This document shows positions 7,834 to 18,498 of a DNA stretch of 47,223 nucleotides, one piece after another. The stretch lies in the NCBI RefSeq assembly GCF_900100295.1, contig NZ_FNEV01000012.1, positions 1-47,223 of the forward strand, read 5' to 3'. The notes beneath the pieces are model-generated. The model was not told the origin of the DNA. It made no database searches and worked only from the letters and a program-made list of their open reading frames with translations. Made by a program: the position numbers and the translations under genes. The DNA is from Salimicrobium halophilum (GTDB lineage Bacteria > Bacillota > Bacilli > Bacillales > Halobacillaceae). Each line of letters begins with the position of its first letter. The first letter of the stretch is position 1.

Positions 7834-8626
7834 CCTGGAGGATATGACATATCGGGCGGTGAATATTTTACATTCCGTCGATAAAATTGCTGCAGAGGAT
7901 ACCCGGAATACCAAAAAGCTAACCCGGCATTTTGATATCACGACCCCGCTCATCAGCTACCATGAACATAACGAAAAAAGCCGGGGCGAGGAATTGATCC
8001 GGGAGCTTGAAAATGGTGAATCGGTAGCGATCGTCAGCGATGCAGGTATGCCCGGTATCTCGGACCCGGGAGAAGAGATCATTAAAGAAGCGGTTGATCA
8101 GGGGATTTCTGTAGTCGTTCTTCCGGGGGCGAACGCTGCCCTTGTCGCCCTTGTAGGTTCCGGGTTGAAGACGGATCACTTCTTTTACTACGGCTTCCTT
8201 CCGCGTAAAAAGAAAGACCGGGAAGCGGAGCTTCAGAAGTGGAAGTCATTCACGGAAACAATTGTTTTCTATGAATCTCCTCATCGATTGAAGCAGATGC
8301 TCCGTCATATGTACGACGTTTTCGGCGATCGCAAGGTGTCTCTAGCCCGGGAACTGACGAAACAATATGAAGAATTTTTACGTGGAAGTCTCGAGGAAGC
8401 TGCAGTGTGGGCGGAAGAGACGGAGCTTAAAGGCGAATTTTGCATTGTTGTGGAAGGCGGCGAAGCAGAAATCACCTCTTCCTGGTGGGAATCTCTTACC
8501 GTGGTGGAACACGTCGATACGTATGTAGAAGAAGGCATGAAAAACAAGGAAGCGATTAAGAAGGCAGCGGTGGACAGAGGTGTCCCGAAACGTGATGTTT
8601 ACCGGGAATATCATGTTGGAGACTAA
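7760..8626 (+). CDS. rsmI: 16S rRNA (cytidine1402-2'-O)-methyltransferase
   Basis: This 288-residue tetrapyrrole-methylase-fold enzyme 2'-O-methylates C1402 in the 16S decoding centre. Visible are the N-terminal TLYIVPTPIGNLEDMTYRA, AEDTRNTKKL, SDAGMPGISDPG and the FYESPHRL segment typical of RsmI. A strong ribosome site, GGAGGGGAAGG (7747-7757), precedes the ATG inside yazA. The overlap with yazA is normal for this cluster in Bacillus. Confidence 0.95.
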   Translation: MRSQKSYRQKNDQGTLYIVPTPIGNLEDMTYRAVNILHSVDKIAAEDTRNTKKLTRHFDITTPLISYHEHNEKSRGEELIRELENGESVAIVSDAGMPGISDPGEEIIKEAVDQGISVVVLPGANAALVALVGSGLKTDHFFYYGFLPRKKKDREAELQKWKSFTETIVFYESPHRLKQMLRHMYDVFGDRKVSLARELTKQYEEFLRGSLEEAAVWAEETELKGEFCIVVEGGEAEITSSWWESLTVVEHVDTYVEEGMKNKEAIKKAAVDRGVPKRDVYREYHVGD

Positions 8627-8722
8627 AAAGCTTAGTCATCCCGCTTAAAAAGCATCACATAAACGAAAGGCGGTCTTCCTTTCCATGAAATAAAAGGTCT
8701 TCGAAGCAGAAACCCGGGCAGA

Positions 8723-8823
8723 GTCCGCACAAATTCCAGTCAGGTCCGCAAACGACTGTCGATACTTGTCGAACGTCCGCAAACAAGTGCTTCTGGTCCG
8801 CAAGTACGGTCGGCAAGTCCGCA
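8723..8823 (-). repeat. Array of five phased TGCGGAC boxes (copy A)
   Basis: On the minus strand five perfect TGCGGAC heptamers lie at 8823-8817, 8802-8796, 8781-8775, 8750-8744 and 8729-8723, with spacings of 21, 21, 31 and 21 nt. The whole interval between rsmI and abrB (8627-8917) holds no credible gene; it contains this array and the abrB terminator. An inverted twin with the same spacings lies at 35931-36031. In the 31-nt gap lie TGTCGAT (8757) and TGTCGAA (8767) on the plus strand, 10 nt apart, which resemble Spo0A boxes. Confidence 0.85.
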
Positions 8824-8856
8824 TACAGCAGCCAGCTGTCCCTATTTTTGCCCATG

Positions 8857-8897
8857 AAAAAAGCACTTTTACCTTTTCTCTCTGTTGGTAAAAGTGC
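8857..8897 (-). terminator. abrB intrinsic terminator
   Basis: Read on the minus strand, GCACTTTTACC (8897-8887) pairs with GGTAAAAGTGC (8873-8863), an 11-bp perfect stem followed by six T. It sits about 20 nt behind the abrB stop. Confidence 0.9.
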
Positions 8898-8917
8898 ATT
8901 CTTTCAAAAAGAGGTTA

Positions 8918-9196
8918 TTACTTGGCTGTCTTACCCTGAATTTCTTTTACGAGCTGTTCTGCTCCTTCTTTGCTCAGGACAAGATTTCCGCCTGCAAGCT
9001 TCATGTTGTCGTCGGATACTTCCCCGGTAACCTGACAAGTCATGGAAGGCTTGTACTTCTTGAGAACGATGCGATCGTCGTCTACGTAAATCTCTAACGC
9101 ATCTTTCTCGTTGATGTCGAGCGTACGGCGCAATTCGATCGGAATTACGACGCGGCCCAGTTCGTCCACTTTACGAACGATACCAGTAGATTTCAT
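8918..9196 (-). CDS. abrB: Transition-state regulator AbrB
   Basis: This 92-residue global DNA-binding regulator represses post-exponential genes, including spoVG in B. subtilis. The N-terminal swapped-hairpin DNA-binding domain, MKSTGIVRKVDELGRVVIPI, is nearly identical to known AbrB, and a short C-terminal tetramerisation domain (about 55-92) follows. AAGGGGAGAG lies about 8 nt before ATG on the minus strand. It diverges from metG and has its own promoter, Spo0A-type operator and terminator. Confidence 0.97.
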   Translation of the reverse strand: MKSTGIVRKVDELGRVVIPIELRRTLDINEKDALEIYVDDDRIVLKKYKPSMTCQVTGEVSDDNMKLAGGNLVLSKEGAEQLVKEIQGKTAK

Positions 9197-9224
9197 GTGA
9201 AACTCTCCCCTTAACTCAAAAGTT

Positions 9225-9241
9225 TGTCGCCTAATGTCGAC
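9225..9241. promoter_or_regulatory. Tandem Spo0A boxes in the abrB leader
   Basis: TGTCGCC (9225-9231) and TGTCGAC (9235-9241) lie 10 nt apart just downstream of the abrB promoter, between -10 and the ribosome site. The B. subtilis abrB operator has two Spo0A boxes with the same 10-nt offset and position. They match TGNCGAA at 5 and 6 of 7 positions. Confidence 0.65.
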
Positions 9242-9255
9242 GGTGGTTCGGCTTT

Positions 9256-9284
9256 ATAATACCAAGGTTTCCCAGTGATGTCAA
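9256..9284 (-). promoter_or_regulatory. Sigma-A promoter of abrB
   Basis: On the minus strand TTGACA (9284-9279), 17 nt, TATTAT (9261-9256). This is a near-consensus vegetative promoter. Confidence 0.85.
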
Positions 9285-9330
9285 TTGCTTTTACTTCAAA
9301 ACGCTGTAAAAGTTTAGACAAATTTATTTA

Positions 9331-9355
9331 CTTATGTATATACATGATACATAAG
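9331..9355. other. Palindrome in the abrB-metG divergent region
   Basis: CTTATGTA (9331-9338) and TACATAAG (9348-9355) are inverted arms, and the perfect palindrome TGTATATACA (9335-9344) lies nested between them. It sits about 50 nt upstream of the abrB -35 and 46 nt upstream of the metG -35, so it could be an operator, but no regulator can be named. Confidence 0.4.
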
Positions 9356-9400
9356 GGAAGGCTGTTCGTCTAATATCCGGCAGGGAAGACTCTGATTTTT

Positions 9401-9430
9401 TTGACAGAGGCGTTCCATATTCGGTATATT
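9401..9430 (+). promoter_or_regulatory. Sigma-A promoter of metG
   Basis: TTGACA (9401-9406), 18 nt, TATATT (9425-9430). The leader to the start codon is only about 50 nt, so there is no room for a T-box. Confidence 0.75.
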
Positions 9431-9474
9431 TTAAAGTTAGGAATGACTATTTAAGAGAAGGAACGTAATCTTGA

Positions 9475-11430
<1,956 letters not shown>

Positions 11431-11434
11431 TGGA

Positions 11435-11465
11435 AAAAGGAGAGCTTCCGGGCTTTCCTTTTTTC
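11435..11465 (+). terminator. metG terminator
   Basis: AAGGAGAGC pairs with GCTTTCCTT (one G-U pair) around a short loop, followed by TTTTC. Confidence 0.75.
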
Positions 11466-11514
11466 TTGCCATTCTTTAGCATTTATCAAAAGGAGAATAA
11501 AAGGAGGCCGAAAC

Positions 11515-12285
11515 ATGCTATTTGATACACATGTCCATTTGAATGCCGATCAATTTGAAGAAGATAGAGAGGAAACCATCCGTCGTGCTAGGGAAGCGGG
11601 TGTGGAATATATGACCGTGGTCGGTTTTGACCGTAAAACGATTCCGAAGGCTCTCGAAATCGCAGAGAATGACGAGAGGATCTATGCAGCCGTAGGGTGG
11701 CACCCTGTGGACGCTATCGATATGACGGAGGAAGATCTTGAGTGGATCGAAGAGCTCGCCGATCATCCGAAGGTGGTAGCAATCGGAGAGATGGGACTCG
11801 ATTATCACTGGGATAAATCTCCGAAAGATGTGCAGAAGGAAGTCTTCCGTAAACAGATTGCTCTTGCGAAAAGGGTCAACCTTCCGATTATCATTCACAA
11901 CCGGGAGGCGACGGAAGATATTGTCGAGCTTCTTGAAGAGGAAAAGGCGGAAGAAGTCGGCGGAATTATGCATTGTTATAACGGGCCGGTGGAGCTTGCG
12001 CACAAATGCATTGATATGAATTTCATGATTTCCCTCGGTGGTCCTGTGACGTTCAAAAATGCCAAATTACCTAAAGAAGTGGCAAAATCAGTGGACATGG
12101 AACATTTGCTGGTGGAAACGGATTGTCCGTTCCTGGCTCCTCATCCCAATCGCGGGAAAAGAAATGAGCCGGCCTGGGTCTCGCTGGTTGCAGAGCAGAT
12201 CGCTGAACTTAAAGAACTGTCGTATGAAGAGGTTTCTGAGAGAACGACAGAGAATGCGAAGAAATTCTTCAGAATAGACACGTAA
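11515..12285 (+). CDS. yabD: TatD family metal-dependent DNase (YabD)
   Basis: This 256-residue TIM-barrel hydrolase carries the metal ligands of the TatD family: DTHVHLN (His6, His8), GEMGLDYHWD (Glu and His near 93-101), IIHNRE (about 129) and LVETDCPFLAPHPNRGKRNEP (Asp about 204). TatD enzymes act as Mg-dependent 3'-5' exonucleases on DNA or RNA. AAAGGAGG lies 8 nt before ATG. It sits between metG and yabE as in B. subtilis. Confidence 0.95.
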   Translation: MLFDTHVHLNADQFEEDREETIRRAREAGVEYMTVVGFDRKTIPKALEIAENDERIYAAVGWHPVDAIDMTEEDLEWIEELADHPKVVAIGEMGLDYHWDKSPKDVQKEVFRKQIALAKRVNLPIIIHNREATEDIVELLEEEKAEEVGGIMHCYNGPVELAHKCIDMNFMISLGGPVTFKNAKLPKEVAKSVDMEHLLVETDCPFLAPHPNRGKRNEPAWVSLVAEQIAELKELSYEEVSERTTENAKKFFRIDT

Positions 12286-12376
12286 TGTGTCATGAATGTT
12301 ACAGAGATTCTTGAATTGTACAGGGATTGTAATGTTCCTGTTATGTTCATTGTCTAGGTAAATATGCATAATGAAA

Positions 12377-12408
12377 GGAGTCAGTGTAAGACAAACTGGC
12401 TCCTTTTT
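12377..12408 (+). terminator. yabD terminator
   Basis: GGAGTCAGT (12377-12385) pairs with ACTGGCTCC (12395-12403) with one G-U pair, followed by TTTTT. Confidence 0.85.
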
Positions 12409-12425
12409 CCTTGGGAGCAGTTTGG

Positions 12426-12454
12426 TTGACGGGGACGAATGTCCTTACTACAAT
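12426..12454 (+). promoter_or_regulatory. Sigma-A promoter of yabE
   Basis: TTGACG (12426-12431), exactly 17 nt, TACAAT (12449-12454), just downstream of the yabD terminator and 40 nt before the yabE start. Confidence 0.8.
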
Positions 12455-12493
12455 CTGACGCAGAGTTTTTCAAAAGAAGGGAGGCTTACGAAA

Positions 12494-13723
12494 GTGAAAA
12501 GCATTTTTACTTCTAAGCTTTTATGGATGTCCGTAGTATCCACGGTCACAATCGCATTTATATCTATCGTAGTATTTCATTCCACTAAAACAAGCGTACA
12601 GGTATCTGCCAATGGCGAAAAAGAATTGGTCCGTACGCATGCCGATACAGTAGCTGAACTATTAAATGAACTAAATATCGAAACAGGAGATCATGATGAA
12701 TTATCCCATTCGCTGTCCGATTCCGTTGAATATGGAATGGATATCGAATACAACCAGGCGAAAGCCGTCCAGGTTGCAGATGGGGAGTCGACCAGGGAAG
12801 TGTACACGACTGCTTCCACGGTCGGTGAGCTGATGAAAGAAGAAGGGATCGACATGAAAGATCACGACGAGCTATCCCATAAATCATCAGCGAGTGTTGA
12901 AAACGACATGACCATCTCTATCGATCGTGCCTTCCAGGTTACGGTGAAAGATGGCACGCAGAAAGAAAAAGTATGGACGACTGCCTCCACAGTAGACGAA
13001 CTCCTGAAAGAGGAATCTATCTCTCTCGATGGAGATGATCGTCTGAAACCGAAAGCGACAGCTTCTCTCGATCCATCGACACCGGTTACGATCACTCGTG
13101 TAGAGCGGGTCGTCAAAACGAAAGAAGAAGAGATGGAATATCCGACGGTCACGAAACAGGATGGTAATCTACTTGAAGGAAAAGAAAAGGTCGTCTCAGC
13201 AGGAAGCCCGGGGATCGTAGAACGGGAATACCAGATTACGAAAATCAACGGGAAGATTGAACACCGCGTCATCGTTGGAGAAACAGTGAAGAAAGAAAGC
13301 CAGGACCGCGTAGTTGCCGTAGGAACGAAAGAACCGAAGCGTCAGACAGCAGTAGCTGCTGCTACGACGACGAATAATTCCAGTTCGGCTTCTTCTTCCT
13401 CTGCTTCTTCGTCTGCATCCAGCAGCAGTGCAAGTCGCACGTTGCAAATGGAGGCGACAGCTTACACAGCTGACTGTGCAGGGTGTTCCGGTATTACAGC
13501 AACCGGAGTCAATTTGAACGCGAATCCGAACAAGAAAGTGGTCGCTGTTGACCCCAGCGTCATCCCTCTCGGTTCTAGAGTATGGGTAGAAGGCTATGGT
13601 ACAGCAGTAGCCGCTGACACAGGTGGAGCGATCAACGGCAACCGTATCGATCTTCACGTTCCAAACAAAGGAGAAGCATTCAGTTTCGGCCGTCGCAGTG
13701 TCGAAGTGAAGATTCTCGATTAA
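12494..13723 (+). CDS. yabE: Resuscitation-promoting-factor-like cell-wall protein YabE (DUF348, G5, 3D domains)
   Basis: This 409-residue exported wall enzyme begins with an N-terminal membrane or signal segment (about residues 8-27). Three DUF348 repeats (about 35-80, 92-135, 150-195) recur with the theme ..T.A.TV.ELL.E..I... A G5 domain (about 205-280), a Ser/Ala-rich linker (about 293-315) and a C-terminal 3D domain follow, the last ending in ADTGGAINGNRIDLH with the catalytic aspartates. The 3D domain is related to lytic transglycosylases such as MltA. The start is GTG at 12494 with AGGGAGG about 9 nt upstream; an earlier in-frame ATG at 12371 would translate the upstream terminator and promoter and is rejected. 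Confidence 0.92.
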   Translation: MKSIFTSKLLWMSVVSTVTIAFISIVVFHSTKTSVQVSANGEKELVRTHADTVAELLNELNIETGDHDELSHSLSDSVEYGMDIEYNQAKAVQVADGESTREVYTTASTVGELMKEEGIDMKDHDELSHKSSASVENDMTISIDRAFQVTVKDGTQKEKVWTTASTVDELLKEESISLDGDDRLKPKATASLDPSTPVTITRVERVVKTKEEEMEYPTVTKQDGNLLEGKEKVVSAGSPGIVEREYQITKINGKIEHRVIVGETVKKESQDRVVAVGTKEPKRQTAVAAATTTNNSSSASSSSASSSASSSSASRTLQMEATAYTADCAGCSGITATGVNLNANPNKKVVAVDPSVIPLGSRVWVEGYGTAVAADTGGAINGNRIDLHVPNKGEAFSFGRRSVEVKILD

Positions 13724-13740
13724 TACCAGTGATCCAAACA

Positions 13741-13767
13741 GAGCAGGGGAGTTCCCCCTGCTCTTTT
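13741..13767 (+). terminator. yabE terminator
   Basis: GAGCAGGGG (13741-13749) pairs with CCCCTGCTC (13755-13763), followed by TTTT. Confidence 0.85.
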
Positions 13768-13845
13768 CATGTTCAAAGAGAAGCGGATGACTACGCTTTT
13801 CTTACATGGTATGCTTACAGAAGCATATGAACGGAGGAAGAACAA

Positions 13846-15277
<1,432 letters not shown>

Positions 15278-15278
15278 G

Positions 15279-15306
15279 CACAATCTTTAGGCCTTCGCAT
15301 AGGTTA
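15279..15306 (+). promoter_or_regulatory. Candidate sigma-K promoter of yabG
   Basis: CACA (15279-15282) and CATAGGTTA (15298-15306) fit the sigma-K pattern MACM / CATANNNTA; the -10 is perfect and the spacing (15) is one short of usual. yabG is sigma-K dependent in B. subtilis. Confidence 0.5.
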
Positions 15307-15323
15307 TAGAGAGGTGACCGGAG

Positions 15324-16199
15324 ATGTTGAAAAAGGGAGATCTGGTAACGAGGTATTCTTATAATCATGACGTAGTCTTTCGCATTATCGATATTCAGGA
15401 AGATGATGTTTACTTACAGGGGGAAGAATTGCGTTTGAAGGCAGATGCTCCTTATGAGGATGTCTCTAAACTATCTGATCGGGATTATGAAGCTTTTAAA
15501 AACGTGGTCGAAGAGCAGGAAGACTATTCGTATCGTCTGTTCCGGCAGGATTATCGCCTTTTGAAAGAAGCCAGAAAAGAAAAAGCTTCCAAACATGCTT
15601 ATGAAAAGAAGGGTGATTATTTCCAGGTCCCCCCGAGGATCCTTCATATAGATGGAGACTCCGTTTTTTTGAAGAGGTGCATCCGTTTATATGAAAAACT
15701 TGGGCTCCGTGTTCACGGCCAGCACGTCAGAGAAACAGAAATGCCGGATAAAGTTCTTCCTTTGATCGAAAAGGTGCAGCCGGAAATTGTCATTTTGACC
15801 GGGCATGATGCTTATCTGAAAGGAAAAGGGGAGAAGACGGATCTCCAGGCTTACCGCTACTCCCGTTATTATGCAGAAACGGTCCGTACGATAAGAAGGC
15901 AATATCCCGGATTTGACCAGCTCGTCATTTTTGCGGGTGCCTGCCAGTCTCATTTTGAACATTTGATTCAGGCAGGGGCGAATTTTGCCAGCTCTCCTGC
16001 CCGGGTGAATATTCATGCGATCGACCCCGTATATATCGCTGCCAGGGTTGCCTATACTTCTTTTATGGAACATATGGATATATGGCAGGTGGTAAGGAAC
16101 ACGGTGAGCGGTACGGATGGTTTGGGGGGCGTGGAGACCCGGGGCATGTTACGGATTGGAATGCCGGCGATCGAAGATTTTTCCCATTCGTTCAGTTGA
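15324..16199 (+). CDS. yabG: Sporulation-specific protease YabG
   Basis: This 291-residue cysteine protease (peptidase family U57) processes spore coat and outer-spore proteins in the mother cell. A small N-terminal beta domain (GDLVTRYSYNHDVVFRIIDI) is followed by the catalytic domain with PEIVILTGHDAY (conserved His) and FAGACQSHFE (conserved Cys). The length matches the family. GAGGTGACCGGAG precedes ATG. A late mother-cell promoter is readable just upstream, in keeping with its role. Confidence 0.93.
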   Translation: MLKKGDLVTRYSYNHDVVFRIIDIQEDDVYLQGEELRLKADAPYEDVSKLSDRDYEAFKNVVEEQEDYSYRLFRQDYRLLKEARKEKASKHAYEKKGDYFQVPPRILHIDGDSVFLKRCIRLYEKLGLRVHGQHVRETEMPDKVLPLIEKVQPEIVILTGHDAYLKGKGEKTDLQAYRYSRYYAETVRTIRRQYPGFDQLVIFAGACQSHFEHLIQAGANFASSPARVNIHAIDPVYIAARVAYTSFMEHMDIWQVVRNTVSGTDGLGGVETRGMLRIGMPAIEDFSHSFS

Positions 16200-16225
16200 C
16201 ATCATCGCTCTAACATTGCTATAAT
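16196..16225 (+). promoter_or_regulatory. veg upstream promoter
   Basis: TTGACA (16196-16201), 18 nt, TATAAT (16220-16225), both hexamers perfect, starting at the yabG stop codon. Confidence 0.7.
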
Positions 16226-16236
16226 ATACTGATTAT

Positions 16237-16265
16237 TTGACCATCTCCTGTATATATGTTACAAT
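16237..16265 (+). promoter_or_regulatory. veg proximal promoter
   Basis: TTGACC (16237-16242), 17 nt, TACAAT (16260-16265). Position and form equal the well-studied strong veg promoter of B. subtilis, leaving a very short leader before the ribosome site. Confidence 0.85.
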
Positions 16266-16288
16266 TCATTTTAGTGAGGTGGAGTCTA

Positions 16289-16552
16289 GTGGCGAAAACA
16301 TTGGTAGAAATCAAGCACACGCTAGAAGAACAAATCGGGAACCGTCTGACACTAAAAGCGAACGGTGGTCGACGTAAAACGATTGAACGTACAGGTATTC
16401 TTTCAGAAACGTATCCTTCCGTTTTCATTGTCGAACTTGACCAGGAAGAAAATGCTTATGAGAGAGTATCCTACAGTTACGCGGATGTTTTAACGGAAAC
16501 CGTGGAACTCAGTTTCGAGGAGCAGCCACCAGTTGCAGTAGCGGAGCAGTAA
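16289..16552 (+). CDS. veg: Veg protein (biofilm-related, DUF1021)
   Basis: This 87-residue protein is highly conserved in Bacilli; in B. subtilis it is abundant in growing cells and favours biofilm formation by countering SinR. The core [20 protein letters not shown] is almost unchanged (here [20 protein letters not shown]), and [18 protein letters not shown] closes the fold. The start is GTG at 16289 (VAKTLVEIK), with GAGGTG 7 nt upstream, matching homologues. Two tandem promoters drive it. The sspF gene that usually follows is missing. Confidence 0.95.
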   Translation: MAKTLVEIKHTLEEQIGNRLTLKANGGRRKTIERTGILSETYPSVFIVELDQEENAYERVSYSYADVLTETVELSFEEQPPVAVAEQ

Positions 16553-16573
16553 ACATATCGTTTGCTGCTTTTT
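16545..16573 (+). terminator. veg terminator
   Basis: AGCAGTAAAC (16545-16554), spanning the stop codon, pairs with GTTTGCTGCT (16560-16569) and leads into TTTTT. Confidence 0.75.
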
Positions 16574-16587
16574 GTTTTGCCGTTTTG

Positions 16588-16596
16588 TGGTACAAT
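16588..16596 (+). promoter_or_regulatory. Extended -10 promoter of ispE
   Basis: TGGTACAAT is an extended -10 element (TGn plus TACAAT) 34 nt before the ispE start; the -35 is poor. Confidence 0.5.
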
Positions 16597-16629
16597 TCAC
16601 TCAGAATATACGTTTAAGTGGGTGTTGGT

Positions 16630-17499
16630 ATGTATATAATGGAAAAGGCGCCGGCGAAGATCAATTTGTCGCTCGACGTATTACATAAACGTGAGGACGG
16701 TTTTCACGAAGTGGAGATGGTGATGACCACCATCGATCTTGCGGATCGTATTGAACTCGAATATTTAGAAGAAGATAAAATCGTGTTAGAAGCGGAAAGT
16801 CGGTATGTTCCGAATGATGAACGGAACCTCGCCTACCTGGCTGCCCGAAAAATGAAAGAGCGCTTTGATATAAGAGAGGGCGTCTACATCACGCTCACGA
16901 AACATGTTCCTGTTGCAGCAGGATTGGCCGGGGGAAGCAGTGATGCAGCGGCTGTGCTACGGGGAATGGCAAGGCTGTTCGAACTCGACACTACGCCGGA
17001 GGAACTGGCTGAAATCGGGGCTGAGATCGGGTCGGATGTTTCGTTTTGCGTGCACGGGGGCACGGCTTTTGCAACCGGAAGAGGCGAACAGATCGAAGAA
17101 ATCCCGGCACCACCGCCCTGTTGGATCGTTTTGGCCAAGCCGCCGATAGGGGTTTCTACGAAAACGATCTATCAATCCTTGAAGGTGGAGGAGGCGTACC
17201 ATCCGGATACCCGAGCGATGATCAGAGCTTTGGAAGAAGGGGATTATGAAGGCATGTGCCAGTATATAGGGAATACGCTCGAAGAAGTGACGGTGAAGCA
17301 GTATCCGGAAGTCGCTCAATTGAAAGAACATATGCTTCAGGCAGGAGCGGACGCTTCTCTTATGAGTGGAAGCGGTCCTACCGTCTTTTCACTCGTGGAC
17401 CAGGACGTGAAGGCGAGAAGAATTTATAATCACCTGAAAGGGTTTTGTGAAGAAGTCTATATGGTTCGACTGCTGGGAACAAAAGAAACGCTTGATTGA
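16630..17499 (+). CDS. ispE: 4-diphosphocytidyl-2-C-methyl-D-erythritol kinase
   Basis: This 289-residue GHMP kinase acts in the MEP (non-mevalonate) isoprenoid pathway, phosphorylating CDP-ME. Motif 1, [13 protein letters not shown], is at residues 4-16, the ATP-binding [18 protein letters not shown] at about 93-110, and motif 3, [12 protein letters not shown], near 243-254. The first in-frame GTG (16618) lies before the ribosome-site-like GGGTG, and homologues begin M-x-I-x-EKAPAK, so ATG 16630 is chosen. Confidence 0.95.
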   Translation: MYIMEKAPAKINLSLDVLHKREDGFHEVEMVMTTIDLADRIELEYLEEDKIVLEAESRYVPNDERNLAYLAARKMKERFDIREGVYITLTKHVPVAAGLAGGSSDAAAVLRGMARLFELDTTPEELAEIGAEIGSDVSFCVHGGTAFATGRGEQIEEIPAPPPCWIVLAKPPIGVSTKTIYQSLKVEEAYHPDTRAMIRALEEGDYEGMCQYIGNTLEEVTVKQYPEVAQLKEHMLQAGADASLMSGSGPTVFSLVDQDVKARRIYNHLKGFCEEVYMVRLLGTKETLD

Positions 17500-17521
17500 A
17501 TCCGTACATTTTTGTTATATT
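17492..17521 (+). promoter_or_regulatory. Candidate promoter of purR
   Basis: TTGATT (17492-17497), 18 nt, TATATT (17516-17521), overlapping the end of ispE. Confidence 0.4.
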
Positions 17522-17558
17522 TAAATAAAATATTCGGATTTCAGAGGAGTTTCTAGTT

Positions 17559-18380
17559 ATGAAAAGAAGTAAACGTTTAGTTTCCATGACCCGTTATATC
17601 ATAGAGCGCCCCCGTACCCTGATATCTCTGCCTTTCTTTGTGGAAGAATACCAGTCTGCCAAATCTTCCATCAGTGAAGATCTGACAATCATTGACGAAC
17701 GTTTTCGTCAGGAAGGGGTGGGATACCTGGAATCGATAGCCGGCGCGTCTGGCGGAATCAAGTATATCCCTGCCTATTCCGCAGAGTACGGGGAATCCTT
17801 CGTCGAGGAATTATGTGAAAAACTTTCGGACACAGAACGTCTTCTCCCCGGCGGTTATTTATTTATGAGTGATCTGCTCGGAGAACCACGCACGGTGGAT
17901 ACGATCGGAAAGCTTTTCGCATCTGCTTTCGTCGATAAAGACATTGATGCTGTCATGACGGTGGCGACGAAAGGGATTCCACTTGCTTATGCAGTGGCGA
18001 CTCATCTGAATGTTCCTGTGGTTATAGCGAGAAGGGATCCGAAAGTGACAGAAGGATCTACGGTGAGTATCAATTATGTTTCCGGGTCTACGCGTAAGAT
18101 ACAGACCATGGTCCTGACGAAACGTTCGCTCGAGGAAGGTTCGAGAGTCTGTATCATTGATGACTTCATGAAGGCCGGCGGTACGATCAATGGAATGAAA
18201 AGCCTCTTGAAAGAGTTCGATGCGGAAGTGGCAGGAATCGGCGTGCTCGCCGAAGCTGAAGACGAAGAGGAAGAAAGAGTAGTGGATGATTATGTATCAT
18301 TGACGCAAATTCTCCACGTAGATGATCGAACGAAAGAAATCGAGGTTCAGCCTGGGAATTTACTCCGCAGACTTTCCTAA
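17559..18380 (+). CDS. purR: Purine operon repressor PurR
   Basis: This 273-residue regulator has an N-terminal winged helix (about 1-75) and a phosphoribosyltransferase-like domain carrying the PRPP loop VCIIDDFMKAGGT (about 199-211). In Bacilli PurR represses purine genes, and PRPP relieves the repression. AGAGGAG lies about 10 nt before ATG. In B. subtilis yabJ (ridA) follows in the same operon; here it is missing and spoVG comes next. No clear PurBox pair was identified upstream. Confidence 0.95.
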   Translation: MKRSKRLVSMTRYIIERPRTLISLPFFVEEYQSAKSSISEDLTIIDERFRQEGVGYLESIAGASGGIKYIPAYSAEYGESFVEELCEKLSDTERLLPGGYLFMSDLLGEPRTVDTIGKLFASAFVDKDIDAVMTVATKGIPLAYAVATHLNVPVVIARRDPKVTEGSTVSINYVSGSTRKIQTMVLTKRSLEEGSRVCIIDDFMKAGGTINGMKSLLKEFDAEVAGIGVLAEAEDEEEERVVDDYVSLTQILHVDDRTKEIEVQPGNLLRRLS

Positions 18381-18430
18381 GAAGGAATTACCAAATTAAT
18401 TAGAAAATAGTAAATTTTTTTCTAAATAAA

Positions 18431-18459
18431 GCAGGAATCTTTGTTATAGAGTAGAAATT
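18431..18459 (+). promoter_or_regulatory. Sigma-H promoter of spoVG
   Basis: GCAGGAATC (18431-18439), 11 nt, GTAGAAATT (18451-18459) fit RNAGGAWWW-N11/12-RNNGAATWW with one mismatch in each half. The A/T-rich stretch before it (about 18388-18430) has the position and composition of the AbrB-binding region of B. subtilis spoVG. Confidence 0.7.
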
Positions 18460-18498
18460 ATATAACAAGCTCTCTATACACAAAGGTGGTGAATGATA

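Noticed and set aside
8723-8823. CRISPR array
   Set aside because: The repeats are only 7 nt with 14 or 24 nt between them, far shorter than CRISPR repeats and spacers, and no cas genes are near.
12317-12333. TGTACA-N5-TGTAAT resembling a WalR box upstream of yabE
   Set aside because: It lies before the yabD terminator and more than 90 nt from the yabE promoter, and one half-site is imperfect, so chance is more likely.
12371-12493. Longer yabE start at ATG 12371
   Set aside because: The extra codons would translate the yabD terminator and the yabE promoter; the GTG at 12494 has a good ribosome site.
16256-16288. Longer veg start at ATG 16256
   Set aside because: It overlaps the -10 of the veg promoter and precedes the ribosome site; homologues start at the residue encoded at 16289.
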